In this document: positions 9,813 to 17,676 of the stretch, piece after piece
How the letters are laid out: each line of letters opens with the position of its first letter
How positions within the stretch are numbered: the stretch's first letter is position 1
From: Burkholderiales bacterium
GTDB taxonomy: Bacteria > Pseudomonadota > Gammaproteobacteria > Burkholderiales > Casimicrobiaceae
Direction: 5' to 3'
Assembly: GCA_025927765.1 (NCBI GenBank)
Contig: JAICKU010000007.1
Coordinates: 1-64,000, forward strand
DNA: 64,000 bases
Made by a program: the position numbers and the translations under genes
The notes under the pieces: model-generated
What the model was told of the DNA's origin: nothing
Seen by the model: only the letters and a program-made list of their open reading frames with translations
Databases searched by the model: none

Positions 9813-11201
9813 ATGGCCGCCCCGAGCGCGAATCAGTTCCCTCAAAGGAGCGGCGCAGCGCCGAAGCCAAAAGTGCCGGGGAATCACACGAGACGCGACG
9901 CCCCCGGCGCCGATGCGGATGCCGATGCCGATGACGTATTGCTCGACGGCATTGAACGTGCGGCGTTCGGCTATTTCCGGCAAACGGTCAATCCGGCGAA
10001 CGGCCTCGTCGCCGACACCACGCGCGAGCGCTGGCCGTGCAGCATTGCCGTGGTGGGATTCGCGCTGTCCATGTATCCGGCCGCGGTGGAGCGCGGCTGG
10101 CTGTCGCGCGATGAGGCGGTCGATCTCAGCCTCACCGCGCTCCGCTTTTTCCGCGACAGCGACCAGAGCGGCGCGTCCGACGCGACCGGTTACAAGGGGT
10201 TCTATTACCACTTCCTCGACATGCAATCGGGTGTGCGCGTATGGCGTTCTGAACTGTCGATGATCGACACCGCGTTGCTGATCGCCGGTGCATTGACTGC
10301 GCGCATGTATTTCGATGCGGACACCGCGCAGGAAGACGAACTGCGTGAAATCGCCGATCAACTGTATCGGCGCATCGACTGGCGGTGGGCGCAGGATGGC
10401 GGTACGACGATGAAGCAAGGGTGGAAGCCGGAAAGCGGATTCCTGCATTACGGATGGGAGGGCTACAGCGAGAGCATCGTGCTGTATGTGCTGGCGCTCG
10501 GCTCGCCGACGCACCCGGCCGGTTCGCACACTTACGAGGCGTGGACCGTCACCTACCAGTGGGAGAATCTCTACGACGTCGATTTCCTGTATGCCGGCCC
10601 GCTGTTCATTCATCAGTTCTCGCACGCATGGATCGATTTCCGCGAGATCCGCGACGCTTTCATGCGCGAGAAGTGCAGCGATTATTTCGAGAACAGCCGC
10701 CGTGCAGTCACAATTCAGCGCGAATACGCGCGGCGCAACCCGCTCGAGTTCGTCGGGTATGACGAAGATTGCTGGGGATTGACCGCATGCGACGGTCCGA
10801 CCCGCGCGATGCCGGACGCTTACGGAGGCGCACGACGGCGGCTCTTCGGATATGCGGCGCGTGGCGTTCCCTGGGGTCCCGACGATGGCACGCTCGCCGG
10901 CTGGGCGCCGCTCGCGTCACTGCCGTTCGCGCCCGACATCGTGCTTTCGACCGTGCGCGCCATGCATGAGCGTTATCCGCAAATGTGTCCCGATCAGCGC
11001 TACGCGAGCGGTTTCAATCCGGGGCTGACGGATGCGGGCGGCAGCTACTGGGTGTCGCCCGGACATTACGGCCTCGACCAGGGCATCGTGGCGATGATGA
11101 TCGAGAACCACCGCAGCGAGTTGACCTGGCGCCTGATGCGCCGATGTCCGTGGATCGTTGCGGGCTTGCGGCGCGCCGGCTTCACCGGCGGCTGGTTGTA
11201 G
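9813..11201 (+). CDS. GH144-like glycoamylase family protein (probable beta-1,2-glucan hydrolase)
   Basis: A 462-residue protein of the glycoamylase/GH144 fold family. It shows FGYFRQTVNPANGLVADTT, then YKGFYYHFLDMQSG, WKPESGFLHYGWEGYSESIV, and FIHQFSHAWIDFR, typical of the (alpha/alpha)6 family characterised as endo-beta-1,2-glucanases. The N-terminus (about 40 residues) is hydrophilic and acidic with a short Asp-Ala repeat and no visible signal peptide or lipobox, so the protein looks cytosolic as annotated. The cyclic glucan synthase-type gene lies 4 kb upstream, so it could trim or recycle beta-1,2-glucan. Substrate is inferred from family and context; other beta-glucans remain possible. 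Confidence 0.8.
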   Translation: MAAPSANQFPQRSGAAPKPKVPGNHTRRDAPGADADADADDVLLDGIERAAFGYFRQTVNPANGLVADTTRERWPCSIAVVGFALSMYPAAVERGWLSRDEAVDLSLTALRFFRDSDQSGASDATGYKGFYYHFLDMQSGVRVWRSELSMIDTALLIAGALTARMYFDADTAQEDELREIADQLYRRIDWRWAQDGGTTMKQGWKPESGFLHYGWEGYSESIVLYVLALGSPTHPAGSHTYEAWTVTYQWENLYDVDFLYAGPLFIHQFSHAWIDFREIRDAFMREKCSDYFENSRRAVTIQREYARRNPLEFVGYDEDCWGLTACDGPTRAMPDAYGGARRRLFGYAARGVPWGPDDGTLAGWAPLASLPFAPDIVLSTVRAMHERYPQMCPDQRYASGFNPGLTDAGGSYWVSPGHYGLDQGIVAMMIENHRSELTWRLMRRCPWIVAGLRRAGFTGGWL

Positions 11202-11210
11202 GAGCCGCGC

Positions 11211-12755
11211 TTGAACGGTGCGACGAACATCGAGCAGCGCAGCGAGAGCGGCGTGACGCTGGCGAGCGACTCCGCCGAGCGCGAACGCCTCGACAACGTG
11301 CGTCCGCTCGACTGGCGCAATCCGCCACCCGCATCTTGCTACGACCTGGTGATCGTCGGCGCCGGCACTGCCGGGCTCGTCGCAGCGCACATGGCGGGGA
11401 ATCTGGGCGCCAAGGTGGCGCTCGTCGAGCGCCACCTGCTTGGCGGCACCTGCCTCAACATCGGCTGCGTGCCGTCGAAGGCGATCCTGCGCACGTCACG
11501 GCTGTATGCGGAGATGCGCCATGCAAACCAGTATGGCGCGCAGATCCCGGCCGACATCCGTGTCGACTTTGCCACGGTGATGCAGCGCGTGCGCGCCGTT
11601 CGCGCCCGCATCAGCCGCGCCGATTCCGCGCATCGGCTGACGGCGGCCGGCGTGGACGTGTTCTTCGGTCAGGCGCGCTTCACGCAAACCGATGCCATCG
11701 ACGTGGAGGGCGCGACACTTCGCTTCCGAAAGGCGCTGGTCGCGACCGGCGCGCGCCCCGACATGCCCTCGATTCCCGGTCTCGCCGAGGCCGGATATCT
11801 CACCAACGAGAACGCATTCGACCTGACGGCGCCGCCACGGCGGCTGCTGGTCATCGGTGGCGGCCCGCTCGGCTGCGAAATGGCGCAGGCGTTCTGCCGC
11901 CTGGGCGTGCAGACCACCATCGTGCAGAGACGGCCGCTCTTCCTGCCCAGAGAAGAGCGCGACGCCGCGCAGATCCTGTCCGATGCCTTTGCCCGCGACG
12001 GGATCGAGGTGCGGCTCAACACGCAGGTCCGCAACGTGCGCGTCGAAGGCGGCGCGAAGATCGTCGATCTCGTCAGCGACGACTACCACAGCACGGTCGT
12101 GGTCGACGCCATTCTCACGGGCACCGGGCGCCTGCCCAATGCGAAGGGTCTGGATCTCGAAGCGGCGGGCGTCGACTACGACGCCCGCCGCGGCGTTCAC
12201 GTCGACGATTTCCTGCGGACGCGCAATCAGCGAATCTATGCCGCGGGCGATGTCTGCCTGCCGCACAAGTTCAACGATACCGCCGACGCGTCCGCGCGGA
12301 TCGCGGTTGCGAACGCGTTGTGCGACGGGCACGAGCGACTGAGCGCACTCACGATTCCCTGGTGCACCTACACCGACCCGGAGATTGCGCACGTGGGGCT
12401 TTACGTACGCGAGGCGCGCGAGCGCAACGTCCCGGTGAAGACCTTCACGATCCCGATGCACGACGTCGATCGTGCGATCGCCGACGACGAGGAAGTCGGG
12501 TTCGTGAAAATCAGTGTCAAGGAGCGGACGGACCACATTCTGGGGGCGACGATCGTCGCCCGTCACGCGGGCGAGATGATCAGCGAGATCACGCTGGCCA
12601 TCGTGGCCGGCACCGGTTTGCGCACGCTTTCGCGCGTCATTCACCCGTATCCGACGCAGGCCGAGGCGATCAGGAAGGCCGCCGATGCCTGCGTTCGTAC
12701 ATGCTCTTTGCCGCAGGGGGGCCACGAGCAGTCGCGCGCCACCCGTATCGCGTGA
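11211..12755 (+). CDS. Pyridine nucleotide-disulfide oxidoreductase, mercuric-reductase-like
   Basis: A 514-residue flavoprotein with an N-terminal FAD-binding VIVGAGTAGLVAAHMAG, the redox-active pair in GGTCLNIGCVPSK (Cys81 and Cys86), an NAD(P)-binding VIGGGPLGCEMAQAF, the second FAD motif IYAAGDVC, and a dimerisation domain. It lacks the N-terminal metal-binding HMA domain and the C-terminal vicinal cysteines expected of true MerA, so mercury reduction is doubtful. TTG 11211 is preferred because AGGAG (11200-11204) sits just upstream, overlapping the end of the GH144-like gene; no ATG lies near the FAD motif. Its close downstream neighbour is a rhodanese remnant. Relatives often sit beside DedA/TVP38 or rhodanese genes; function is unknown. 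Confidence 0.85.
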   Translation: MNGATNIEQRSESGVTLASDSAERERLDNVRPLDWRNPPPASCYDLVIVGAGTAGLVAAHMAGNLGAKVALVERHLLGGTCLNIGCVPSKAILRTSRLYAEMRHANQYGAQIPADIRVDFATVMQRVRAVRARISRADSAHRLTAAGVDVFFGQARFTQTDAIDVEGATLRFRKALVATGARPDMPSIPGLAEAGYLTNENAFDLTAPPRRLLVIGGGPLGCEMAQAFCRLGVQTTIVQRRPLFLPREERDAAQILSDAFARDGIEVRLNTQVRNVRVEGGAKIVDLVSDDYHSTVVVDAILTGTGRLPNAKGLDLEAAGVDYDARRGVHVDDFLRTRNQRIYAAGDVCLPHKFNDTADASARIAVANALCDGHERLSALTIPWCTYTDPEIAHVGLYVREARERNVPVKTFTIPMHDVDRAIADDEEVGFVKISVKERTDHILGATIVARHAGEMISEITLAIVAGTGLRTLSRVIHPYPTQAEAIRKAADACVRTCSLPQGGHEQSRATRIA

Positions 12756-12951
12756 ACTGGTGATCGACTGCAATGGTCCGAACGAGGCCACGTCCGCCCG
12801 CGCTGCGAAGCGTCCGATGGCAAAGGGCTACAGGCATGGGCGTCCGATGCAGGGCGGTTTGGACGCGTGGACCGCTGCCGGTTATCCCGTTCGGCGGTTG
12901 CCGATCGAGGCCGGCGTAAGGCAGGCGCGTGTCGCGCAGCCACGGGCTTGA
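12754..12951 (+). pseudogene. Remnant of a rhodanese domain (C-terminal part)
   Basis: About 55 codons read ELVIDCNGPNEATSARAAKR and later GRPMQGGLDAWTAAGYPV, which match the C-terminal half of a rhodanese domain, including the cysteine region and the GG-x-DAW motif. There is no matching N-terminal half: in-frame sequence upstream is out-of-frame tail of the flavoprotein gene. This is a truncated relic, of the kind fused to DedA membrane proteins in related bacteria. The start of the AlkA-like gene lies 22 bp after its stop. Confidence 0.65.
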
Positions 12952-12973
12952 GCGCGCGGCGACGAGAAAGCCG

Positions 12974-13888
12974 ATGCGCGTACACGAAATCCCGGTGGGC
13001 AAGCCGTACCGCCTCGATCTCACCGCGACGGTGCTCCGGCGGCTTTCCACCAATGTCGTCGATCTGCTCACGCCGGACGGCGTGTACGTGCGCGCGCTCG
13101 CGGGATTTCGGCAACCCGTGATCGTGCGCGTCGCGCAGGTGTCGAATCGGGACACGCTATCGGTTGCCATCGAAGGTGACTCACGGGACGACGCGGCAGT
13201 GCTCGCGCTCGTCGGGCAGATGCTGGGAGCGAAGCGAGACCTCGCGCCATTTTATGCAGCTGCGTCGCGCATCGGATGGCTCGCGAGCCTCGCCCACCGC
13301 ATGCGCGGCGTCAAACCGCCGCGCTATCCCACGCTTTGGGAAGCCTGCGCAAACGCCATCATCTTCCAGCAAATCAGCGTTCGTGCCGCAAGCGCCATCA
13401 TGCATCGGTTGATTGTCAACGTCGGACAATGCGTCGACGCGGACGACCTGCCCGTGCCGGCCTATGTCTTCCCCACCGTGGAGCGCTTTCGGCAGGAAGG
13501 TGACGAGCGGCTACGGGCGGCGGGCCTCAGCGCGAGCAAGGTCGCGACACTGCGCCGCGTCGCCGAGGCGCTCGAATCCGGAGCGCTCGATGCGTCGACG
13601 CTCGATCGATGCACGAGCTCGGACGCGGCGGCATTGCTCTGCCGCATCAAGGGAATCGGCCCGTGGACGGCCGCGGTCATTCTGCTGCGCGGCCTCGGTC
13701 GACTCGATGTCTTCCCGGGTAACGATACCAGCATCGCGAGCAATGTGGCCCTTGTTGCGGGACCGGATCGGTGCGACATCGAGCGTGTGCTGGACGCTCT
13801 CGGTCCACAGCGCGGAATGCTCTACTTTCACCTGCTGCTCGCGCGCCTGGAAGCCCTTGGCGACATCGGTCGCCCTTCGTTCACGTGA
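12974..13888 (+). CDS. DNA-3-methyladenine glycosylase II family (AlkA-like)
   Basis: A 304-residue HhH-GPD glycosylase. The N-terminal part resembles the AlkA-type domain; the catalytic part has the WEACANAIIFQQISVRAA helix, the helix-hairpin-helix IKGIGPWTAAVILLRGLG and the catalytic aspartate in FPGNDTSI (Asp251). It would excise alkylated purines to start base-excision repair. ATG 12974 gives the natural family N-terminus (MRVHEIPVGKPYRLDL); an upstream start at 12929 would only add residues overlapping the rhodanese relic. It lacks the Ada-type regulatory domain. The histidine kinase is convergent, 54 bp away. Confidence 0.86.
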   Translation: MRVHEIPVGKPYRLDLTATVLRRLSTNVVDLLTPDGVYVRALAGFRQPVIVRVAQVSNRDTLSVAIEGDSRDDAAVLALVGQMLGAKRDLAPFYAAASRIGWLASLAHRMRGVKPPRYPTLWEACANAIIFQQISVRAASAIMHRLIVNVGQCVDADDLPVPAYVFPTVERFRQEGDERLRAAGLSASKVATLRRVAEALESGALDASTLDRCTSSDAAALLCRIKGIGPWTAAVILLRGLGRLDVFPGNDTSIASNVALVAGPDRCDIERVLDALGPQRGMLYFHLLLARLEALGDIGRPSFT

Positions 13889-13942
13889 TGCGGAGCACTT
13901 TCCCGCCTTTCGCGAATGGCTCCATGCACGCGACGAATGCGC

Positions 13943-15193
13943 TCACGATCGGCCGAGTTCGACCGGGCTGAGGTCGATCACCGCGTCCGCCGGGAGCAGT
14001 ACCTTAAAGACGCTGCCGCGGCCGAGCTCGCTTTCCACGGTGATACTGGCGCCGATGAAGTTGGCGAGTCGGCGCGAGATGGCAAGGCCGAGACCCCATC
14101 CTCCATTGAGCTTTCCCAGCGGTACGTTGAACTGCGAGAACTCGTCGAAAATGCGCCCGAGCTCGTCCTTCGCGATGCCCACCCCAGTGTCGAGCACGCG
14201 GATCGCCGCGCTTCCGTCGGACGCCACGTCCGCACTCAAGGTGACGGTGCCGTGGGTGGTGAACTTGACCGCATTGGTGATCAGGTTGGTGACGATGCGG
14301 TCGAGCTTGACGCCATCCGTACGAACGCGAATGGCGCGATCGGGAACCTCGACGATCAGTTGCAGCGATTTCGCTTCCGCCAGCGGAGCGAGGTCGCGAC
14401 CCTTCGTTTCGATGAACTCGTTCAGCGAGAATATGCTGTCGTGTCGCTGCAAAAGACCCGAGTCGAGATGCGCGATGTCGAGCACTTCCGACACCAGCGC
14501 AACCAGTGACTGCGCGTTGGACTGGAGGCGCCTCGCCATCTGCGGGACCTGGGTGACGAGCGCGGGATCCTCAGCGCTGCGGCGAATCACCTCCGCCATC
14601 AGGTTCATCGTATTCACCGGGTTGCGGATGTCGTGCGAAACCGCATTGAGGATGCGCGTCTTGCGACCGCTCGCCTCCTCGGCCTCGCGTCGTCGGCGGG
14701 TCAACTCCTCGTTCTGCGCGACGATCTGCGCTTCGTGCGCGACAAGCAGGTCGTTGGCCAATTCGAGCTTCCGGTTCTGCTCGGCGAGCAGTTGCGACTG
14801 CGCTTCCCTGACGTCGCGGGACGTCATCCACACGTGCACGAGGCCGGCAATCAGCAGCAGCGCGAGGGCGTCGAGTACGCGATTGACGAACAGCGCGTCG
14901 CGAAGTGCGAAGGTGCCGTCGGGTATTTGCAACGCGTAAGCAAGGAACGTTGCGAGCGTAAGCGCGACCATCAATCCCCAGAGCAGCCGCCGGTCGCTTG
15001 CGAAGGCAGCCAGCACGAGCGGGATGCCGTAGATCGCCGCGATGTCGAGTTCCACCCAGGTGCCGAGATCCAGAGCGACTTCGGTCACCGCCAGCACGAC
15101 TGCGCCGACGCGGGCAAACCGAACGCTTCGTTCGGCAAAGCGGCGATCGGATACGACGTCCGATCCGGCGTCATGGAGCATTGTGGCGTTCAT
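13943..15193 (-). CDS. Membrane-bound sensor histidine kinase (orphan)
   Basis: A 416-residue kinase. The N-terminal third has several hydrophobic segments (for example ALALLLIAGLVHVWM), followed by a coiled-coil linker rich in Glu/Arg/Gln (about residues 130-180). The phosphoacceptor is in VSHDIRNPVNTM (His187). The N box is NLITNAVKF, the G1 box DTGVGIAKDELG, and the G2 box GWGLGLAISRRLA, so ATP binding looks intact. ATG 15193 is chosen just ahead of the membrane region; an open frame continues up to 15424 with arginine-rich, non-homologous residues. No response regulator is adjacent, so its partner must be elsewhere. The ligand is unknown. Confidence 0.85.
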   Translation of the reverse strand: MNATMLHDAGSDVVSDRRFAERSVRFARVGAVVLAVTEVALDLGTWVELDIAAIYGIPLVLAAFASDRRLLWGLMVALTLATFLAYALQIPDGTFALRDALFVNRVLDALALLLIAGLVHVWMTSRDVREAQSQLLAEQNRKLELANDLLVAHEAQIVAQNEELTRRRREAEEASGRKTRILNAVSHDIRNPVNTMNLMAEVIRRSAEDPALVTQVPQMARRLQSNAQSLVALVSEVLDIAHLDSGLLQRHDSIFSLNEFIETKGRDLAPLAEAKSLQLIVEVPDRAIRVRTDGVKLDRIVTNLITNAVKFTTHGTVTLSADVASDGSAAIRVLDTGVGIAKDELGRIFDEFSQFNVPLGKLNGGWGLGLAISRRLANFIGASITVESELGRGSVFKVLLPADAVIDLSPVELGRS

Positions 15194-15618
15194 GGAAAGA
15201 AGCACTGCTTCGTGTTCGGCGAAACGTCGCGTACGAGAACGTCCTACTCGACAGTATCGCGAAACACCATGCAGACGGCGTCGGGGAGTCTTGACGTTGT
15301 CGGTAAGCTTCTCCCGACGCCTGCGGCGCGCCCTCGGGCTGATCGTCTCGATCAGCGGGTGATCCTCGATTTCCCGAACTTCAACCAGACGCGTAACATG
15401 ATGAAGGGCACGAACATCATGCACTCGAGCGTGGCCACGCTGTTCATGTACGACGACGTCAAGGCCGGCAAGCGCCCGACTGCGCCGGACGAACCGTCAC
15501 ATGTGCCTGAATCGAGTCCCGCATGATCGGAAAGGAACGAATGCCACGAGCATCGGGGGGCCGCCGGTCACGCACCCCGATTTCCAAATCACGTCCTGAA
15601 CCCCCTGTGGAACGAACA
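15194..15618. other. 425-bp gene-poor interval between kinase and small hypothetical gene
   Basis: This stretch should contain the promoters of both divergent neighbours. A short plus-strand frame (GTG 15359 to 15526, about 55 codons, with VATLFMYDDVKAGKRP in the middle) is open but I recognise no family and see no clear Shine-Dalgarno; it may be chance or a relic. The minus strand is also open here as an arginine-rich extension of the kinase frame. I see no repeat or RNA structure I would name. Confidence 0.4.
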
Positions 15619-16068
15619 ATGGCTCAAGAGCGATCGATGCTGATCTACGTCCGCGGCCCGAAGCGATGCGCGCTCGCGGTATGGAACGATCTGCGCCGGC
15701 GGGGAGGCGAGTGGCAGGCATGCGAACTATTCGGTGAGATGTTTCGCTTCATGGGCCACGCACCCGTTACGCGTCTCGAAGGGTTCGAGCACTGGATCGT
15801 GCGCTTGCTTGGCAACGAGGGCCGAGTCGACACTTGTCCGGTGGATCTCCCATCGGCGCATGCACGAGCGAGCGGCATGTACGAGAGGCATCAAGAGAAG
15901 ATGCTCGACCAATCCCTGGCGGATACTTTCCCGGCAAGCGACGCGGTGTCCATGTCGCAACCGGGTGGCGGCCTCGACAATGCGGCGCTACTCGCAGACA
16001 TCGCGAAGTCCGCATCGAACAGCGAGTATTTCGCAGACGTCGACATGCGGCCGGTCGAGTCGGGCTGA
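15619..16068 (+). CDS. Hypothetical protein with FPASDxxS-type tail
   Basis: A 149-residue protein without a recognised enzyme domain. The middle contains a conserved-looking region with WNDLRRRGGEWQACEL and HAPVTRLEGFEHW. The last third has LDQSLADTFPASDAVSMSQP, a motif shared with many small uncharacterised proteobacterial proteins that end in a D-x-L-x-x-TFPASD segment. No signal peptide or membrane span is visible. ATG 15619 is chosen because the upstream in-frame extension from 15523 is basic and low in complexity. Function unknown. Confidence 0.55.
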   Translation: MAQERSMLIYVRGPKRCALAVWNDLRRRGGEWQACELFGEMFRFMGHAPVTRLEGFEHWIVRLLGNEGRVDTCPVDLPSAHARASGMYERHQEKMLDQSLADTFPASDAVSMSQPGGGLDNAALLADIAKSASNSEYFADVDMRPVESG

Positions 16069-16249
16069 TCGGCCGCAATCACAGGATCGTCGTCGACGCC
16101 GACGGCCGTGCGCATCGCGGGTCCTGGAGGCGCAATGGGGCGCGTTGGTGTGCCCATTACGCGGCCATTCCAGCCGCTCGGCAAACCTTCTACGGCAACG
16201 TCAGCGTGGCAGGCCGCACCGGTGCGCGCCCGAGCCCGCCCGATGCGTT

Positions 16250-16957
16250 TCAGGAGGAGGTCGGTGGAGTGGCTTCTGCGGCCGCGTTCTGCGAGCGGGC
16301 GTTCCCGCCCGAAGACGCCGCGCGCGCGCCGCCGGAGGAAGATTTCTTCGATGTCTTCCTCGTCGGACCTCGCTTCTTCGCCGAGGCTGCCTTCGACGCG
16401 CGCTTCTTCGGCGCGGATGTGCGCGTCGATGGCTTCCTCCCCGCGGACTTCCTGGTCGGCCGTTTCTTCGTGGCCCGCTTTTTCGCCGACGACGGCTTCG
16501 TGGCCGCCCGCGTCTCCGACCCGCCGTCGAGGCGCGCATGCAGCGCGCGCTTGCCGAGCCCGCGCAATTGCGCAATCACTGCGAGCCGATCCTGGCCGGG
16601 ACGATGCGTCCCGTGCTCCCAGTTGTAGATGGTCTGTTCGCTCACCTCGAGGAGTTTTGCGTATTCGCCCGCGGTGAGCCCATGCCGTGCGCGCTGCGCA
16701 CGCAGGCGGGCTGCCGAGAAGCGCAGCTTCGAAGCCGGCTTCGCGCCCGAGTCTGCCGCTTCCGCACGCTGACCGGTGCCGACTCGCCGCTGCAACGTCG
16801 CCAGCTGCCGCTCGAGCGCGCTGACCTGCCGGCGCAGCGCGGCGATGTGATGGCGGTACTGCGTCGATGCTTTCTTCGTGGCCTGCATTTCGCCGCGAAG
16901 CTCGCGACGGGACAGACGCGCGATTTCCTGCTTCAGCACGGATCCGATGTTAGGCAT
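16250..16957 (-). CDS. XRE-type HTH protein with coiled coil and histone H1-like basic tail
   Basis: A 235-residue protein in three parts. Residues 1-60 form a charged helical/coiled-coil segment (MPNIGSVLKQEIARLSRREL, then RRQVSALERQLATLQRRV). Residues about 80-130 are an HTH of the Cro/XRE type (LRAQRARHGLTAGEYAKLL, then VSEQTIYNWEHGTHRPGQ). From about 150 to the end is a low-complexity Lys/Arg/Ala/Ser tail with KKRA and TKK-type repeats, like histone H1 or AlgP tails. It is likely a DNA-binding, perhaps nucleoid-associated, regulator. The leader (16958-17061) is crowded with inverted repeats, one of which pairs with the ribosome binding site, suggesting autoregulation. Confidence 0.8.
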   Translation of the reverse strand: MPNIGSVLKQEIARLSRRELRGEMQATKKASTQYRHHIAALRRQVSALERQLATLQRRVGTGQRAEAADSGAKPASKLRFSAARLRAQRARHGLTAGEYAKLLEVSEQTIYNWEHGTHRPGQDRLAVIAQLRGLGKRALHARLDGGSETRAATKPSSAKKRATKKRPTRKSAGRKPSTRTSAPKKRASKAASAKKRGPTRKTSKKSSSGGARAASSGGNARSQNAAAEATPPTSS

Positions 16958-16962
16958 GACGC

Positions 16963-16990
16963 TCCTGAGGGGGTTGGCACCCCCTTAGGA
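16963..16990 (-). promoter_or_regulatory. 12-bp hairpin sequestering the Shine-Dalgarno of the HTH gene
   Basis: On the coding (minus) strand the sequence forms UCCUAAGGGGGU, a GCCA loop, then ACCCCCUCAGGA: arms of 12 nt with 11 pairs plus one A-C mismatch. The downstream arm contains the AGGAG-type Shine-Dalgarno, and the ATG follows five bases after the hairpin. If the RNA folds this way, ribosome access would be blocked until the stem is opened. As DNA the same palindrome could be an operator. Structure is read from sequence; function is inferred. Confidence 0.55.
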
Positions 16991-17061
16991 TAGCCTAACA
17001 TCCGAAACGAGTCTTCGCGGACGTGCGAAGGCGTCGCGGCTAACGTTAGGAGGCACCTCCT
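16985..17061. promoter_or_regulatory. Cluster of palindromes upstream of the HTH gene (candidate operators)
   Basis: Three further inverted repeats lie within 77 bp: TTAGG-ATAG-CCTAA (16985-16998), the perfect 10-mer CTAACGTTAG (17040-17049) and AGGAGG-CA-CCTCCT (17048-17061). TTAGG recurs at 16950-16954 inside the first codons of the gene. Repeated TTAGG/CCTAA half-sites would suit a dimeric XRE-type repressor binding its own promoter. The last palindrome lies next to the 3' end of the DUF3597 gene and might instead help terminate that transcript. Confidence 0.4.
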
Positions 17062-17072
17062 TCCGCGCGTTT

Positions 17073-17528
17073 TCAGTGCCGCAGGCTGTCGGGCACCTTG
17101 CCGCCGTTCTCGGCCAGCTTCTGCATCACCGCCTTGTGGAGCGCGATGTTCTGTTCCGCGCTGCCGTCCGCCCCCGCATGCACGTTCAACTCGTTCGCAA
17201 GGTCCTTGCGCGCCGACAGGCTCGAATCGAGGTCCAGCAGCTTCAGCAGATCGACGATCGACGTGCGCCAGTTGCCGCCGCCGCCTTTTTTGGCAGCGAG
17301 TTGCGTGAGCACTGCCTCGACGTCGACCGATTGCAGCGATTTCTGACCGGTCGAAGCGGGCGTTTGCGACGATGCCGACGTTGCAGCGCCGGACGACGCG
17401 CTGCTCGCCGTCGACGGCGGGGTCGTCCCCTGCGTCGACGCTGGTGCGGGGCTGGCGCCCGCGGCCTGCGCGGTGCCCGTGCCCGAACGATGGAGGATGG
17501 CGTTGACGATCGACGAAAAGATGCTCAT
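17073..17528 (-). CDS. DUF3597 family protein
   Basis: A 151-residue protein. Residues 1-20 (MSIFSSIVNAILHRSGTGTA) match the usual start of DUF3597 proteins. Residues 20-62 are a Ser/Ala/Thr/Pro-rich linker. The C-terminal half is the conserved domain, with SVDVEAVLTQLAAKKGGGGN and WRTSIVDLLKLLDLDSSLSA and the closing KVPDSLRH. AGGAGCGCTCATG-type spacing gives a normal ribosome binding site at 17529-17535. The family is structurally known as a small helical domain (YbdO/LysM-associated in some genomes) but has no established function. It lies upstream of the HTH gene in the same orientation, 115 bp away. Confidence 0.8.
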   Translation of the reverse strand: MSIFSSIVNAILHRSGTGTAQAAGASPAPASTQGTTPPSTASSASSGAATSASSQTPASTGQKSLQSVDVEAVLTQLAAKKGGGGNWRTSIVDLLKLLDLDSSLSARKDLANELNVHAGADGSAEQNIALHKAVMQKLAENGGKVPDSLRH

Positions 17529-17676
17529 GAGCGCTCCTGTTCACAAATGGAATGCGCCAGTCAATCCGGCATCGCCATCGTAACAGCTAAAGAGATGTAG
17601 GGGCTGGCGGGTCAGCCCCTTCGGGTACCGACGTGCACGCCCGCGAAGGCGCGAGCCTCCACGCGGTGCCTTCCTG

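Noticed and set aside
9900-9945. GATGCC repeat (Asp-Ala codons) as a possible phase-variable tract
   Set aside because: Only a few imperfect six-base units inside a coding region; length changes would stay in frame.
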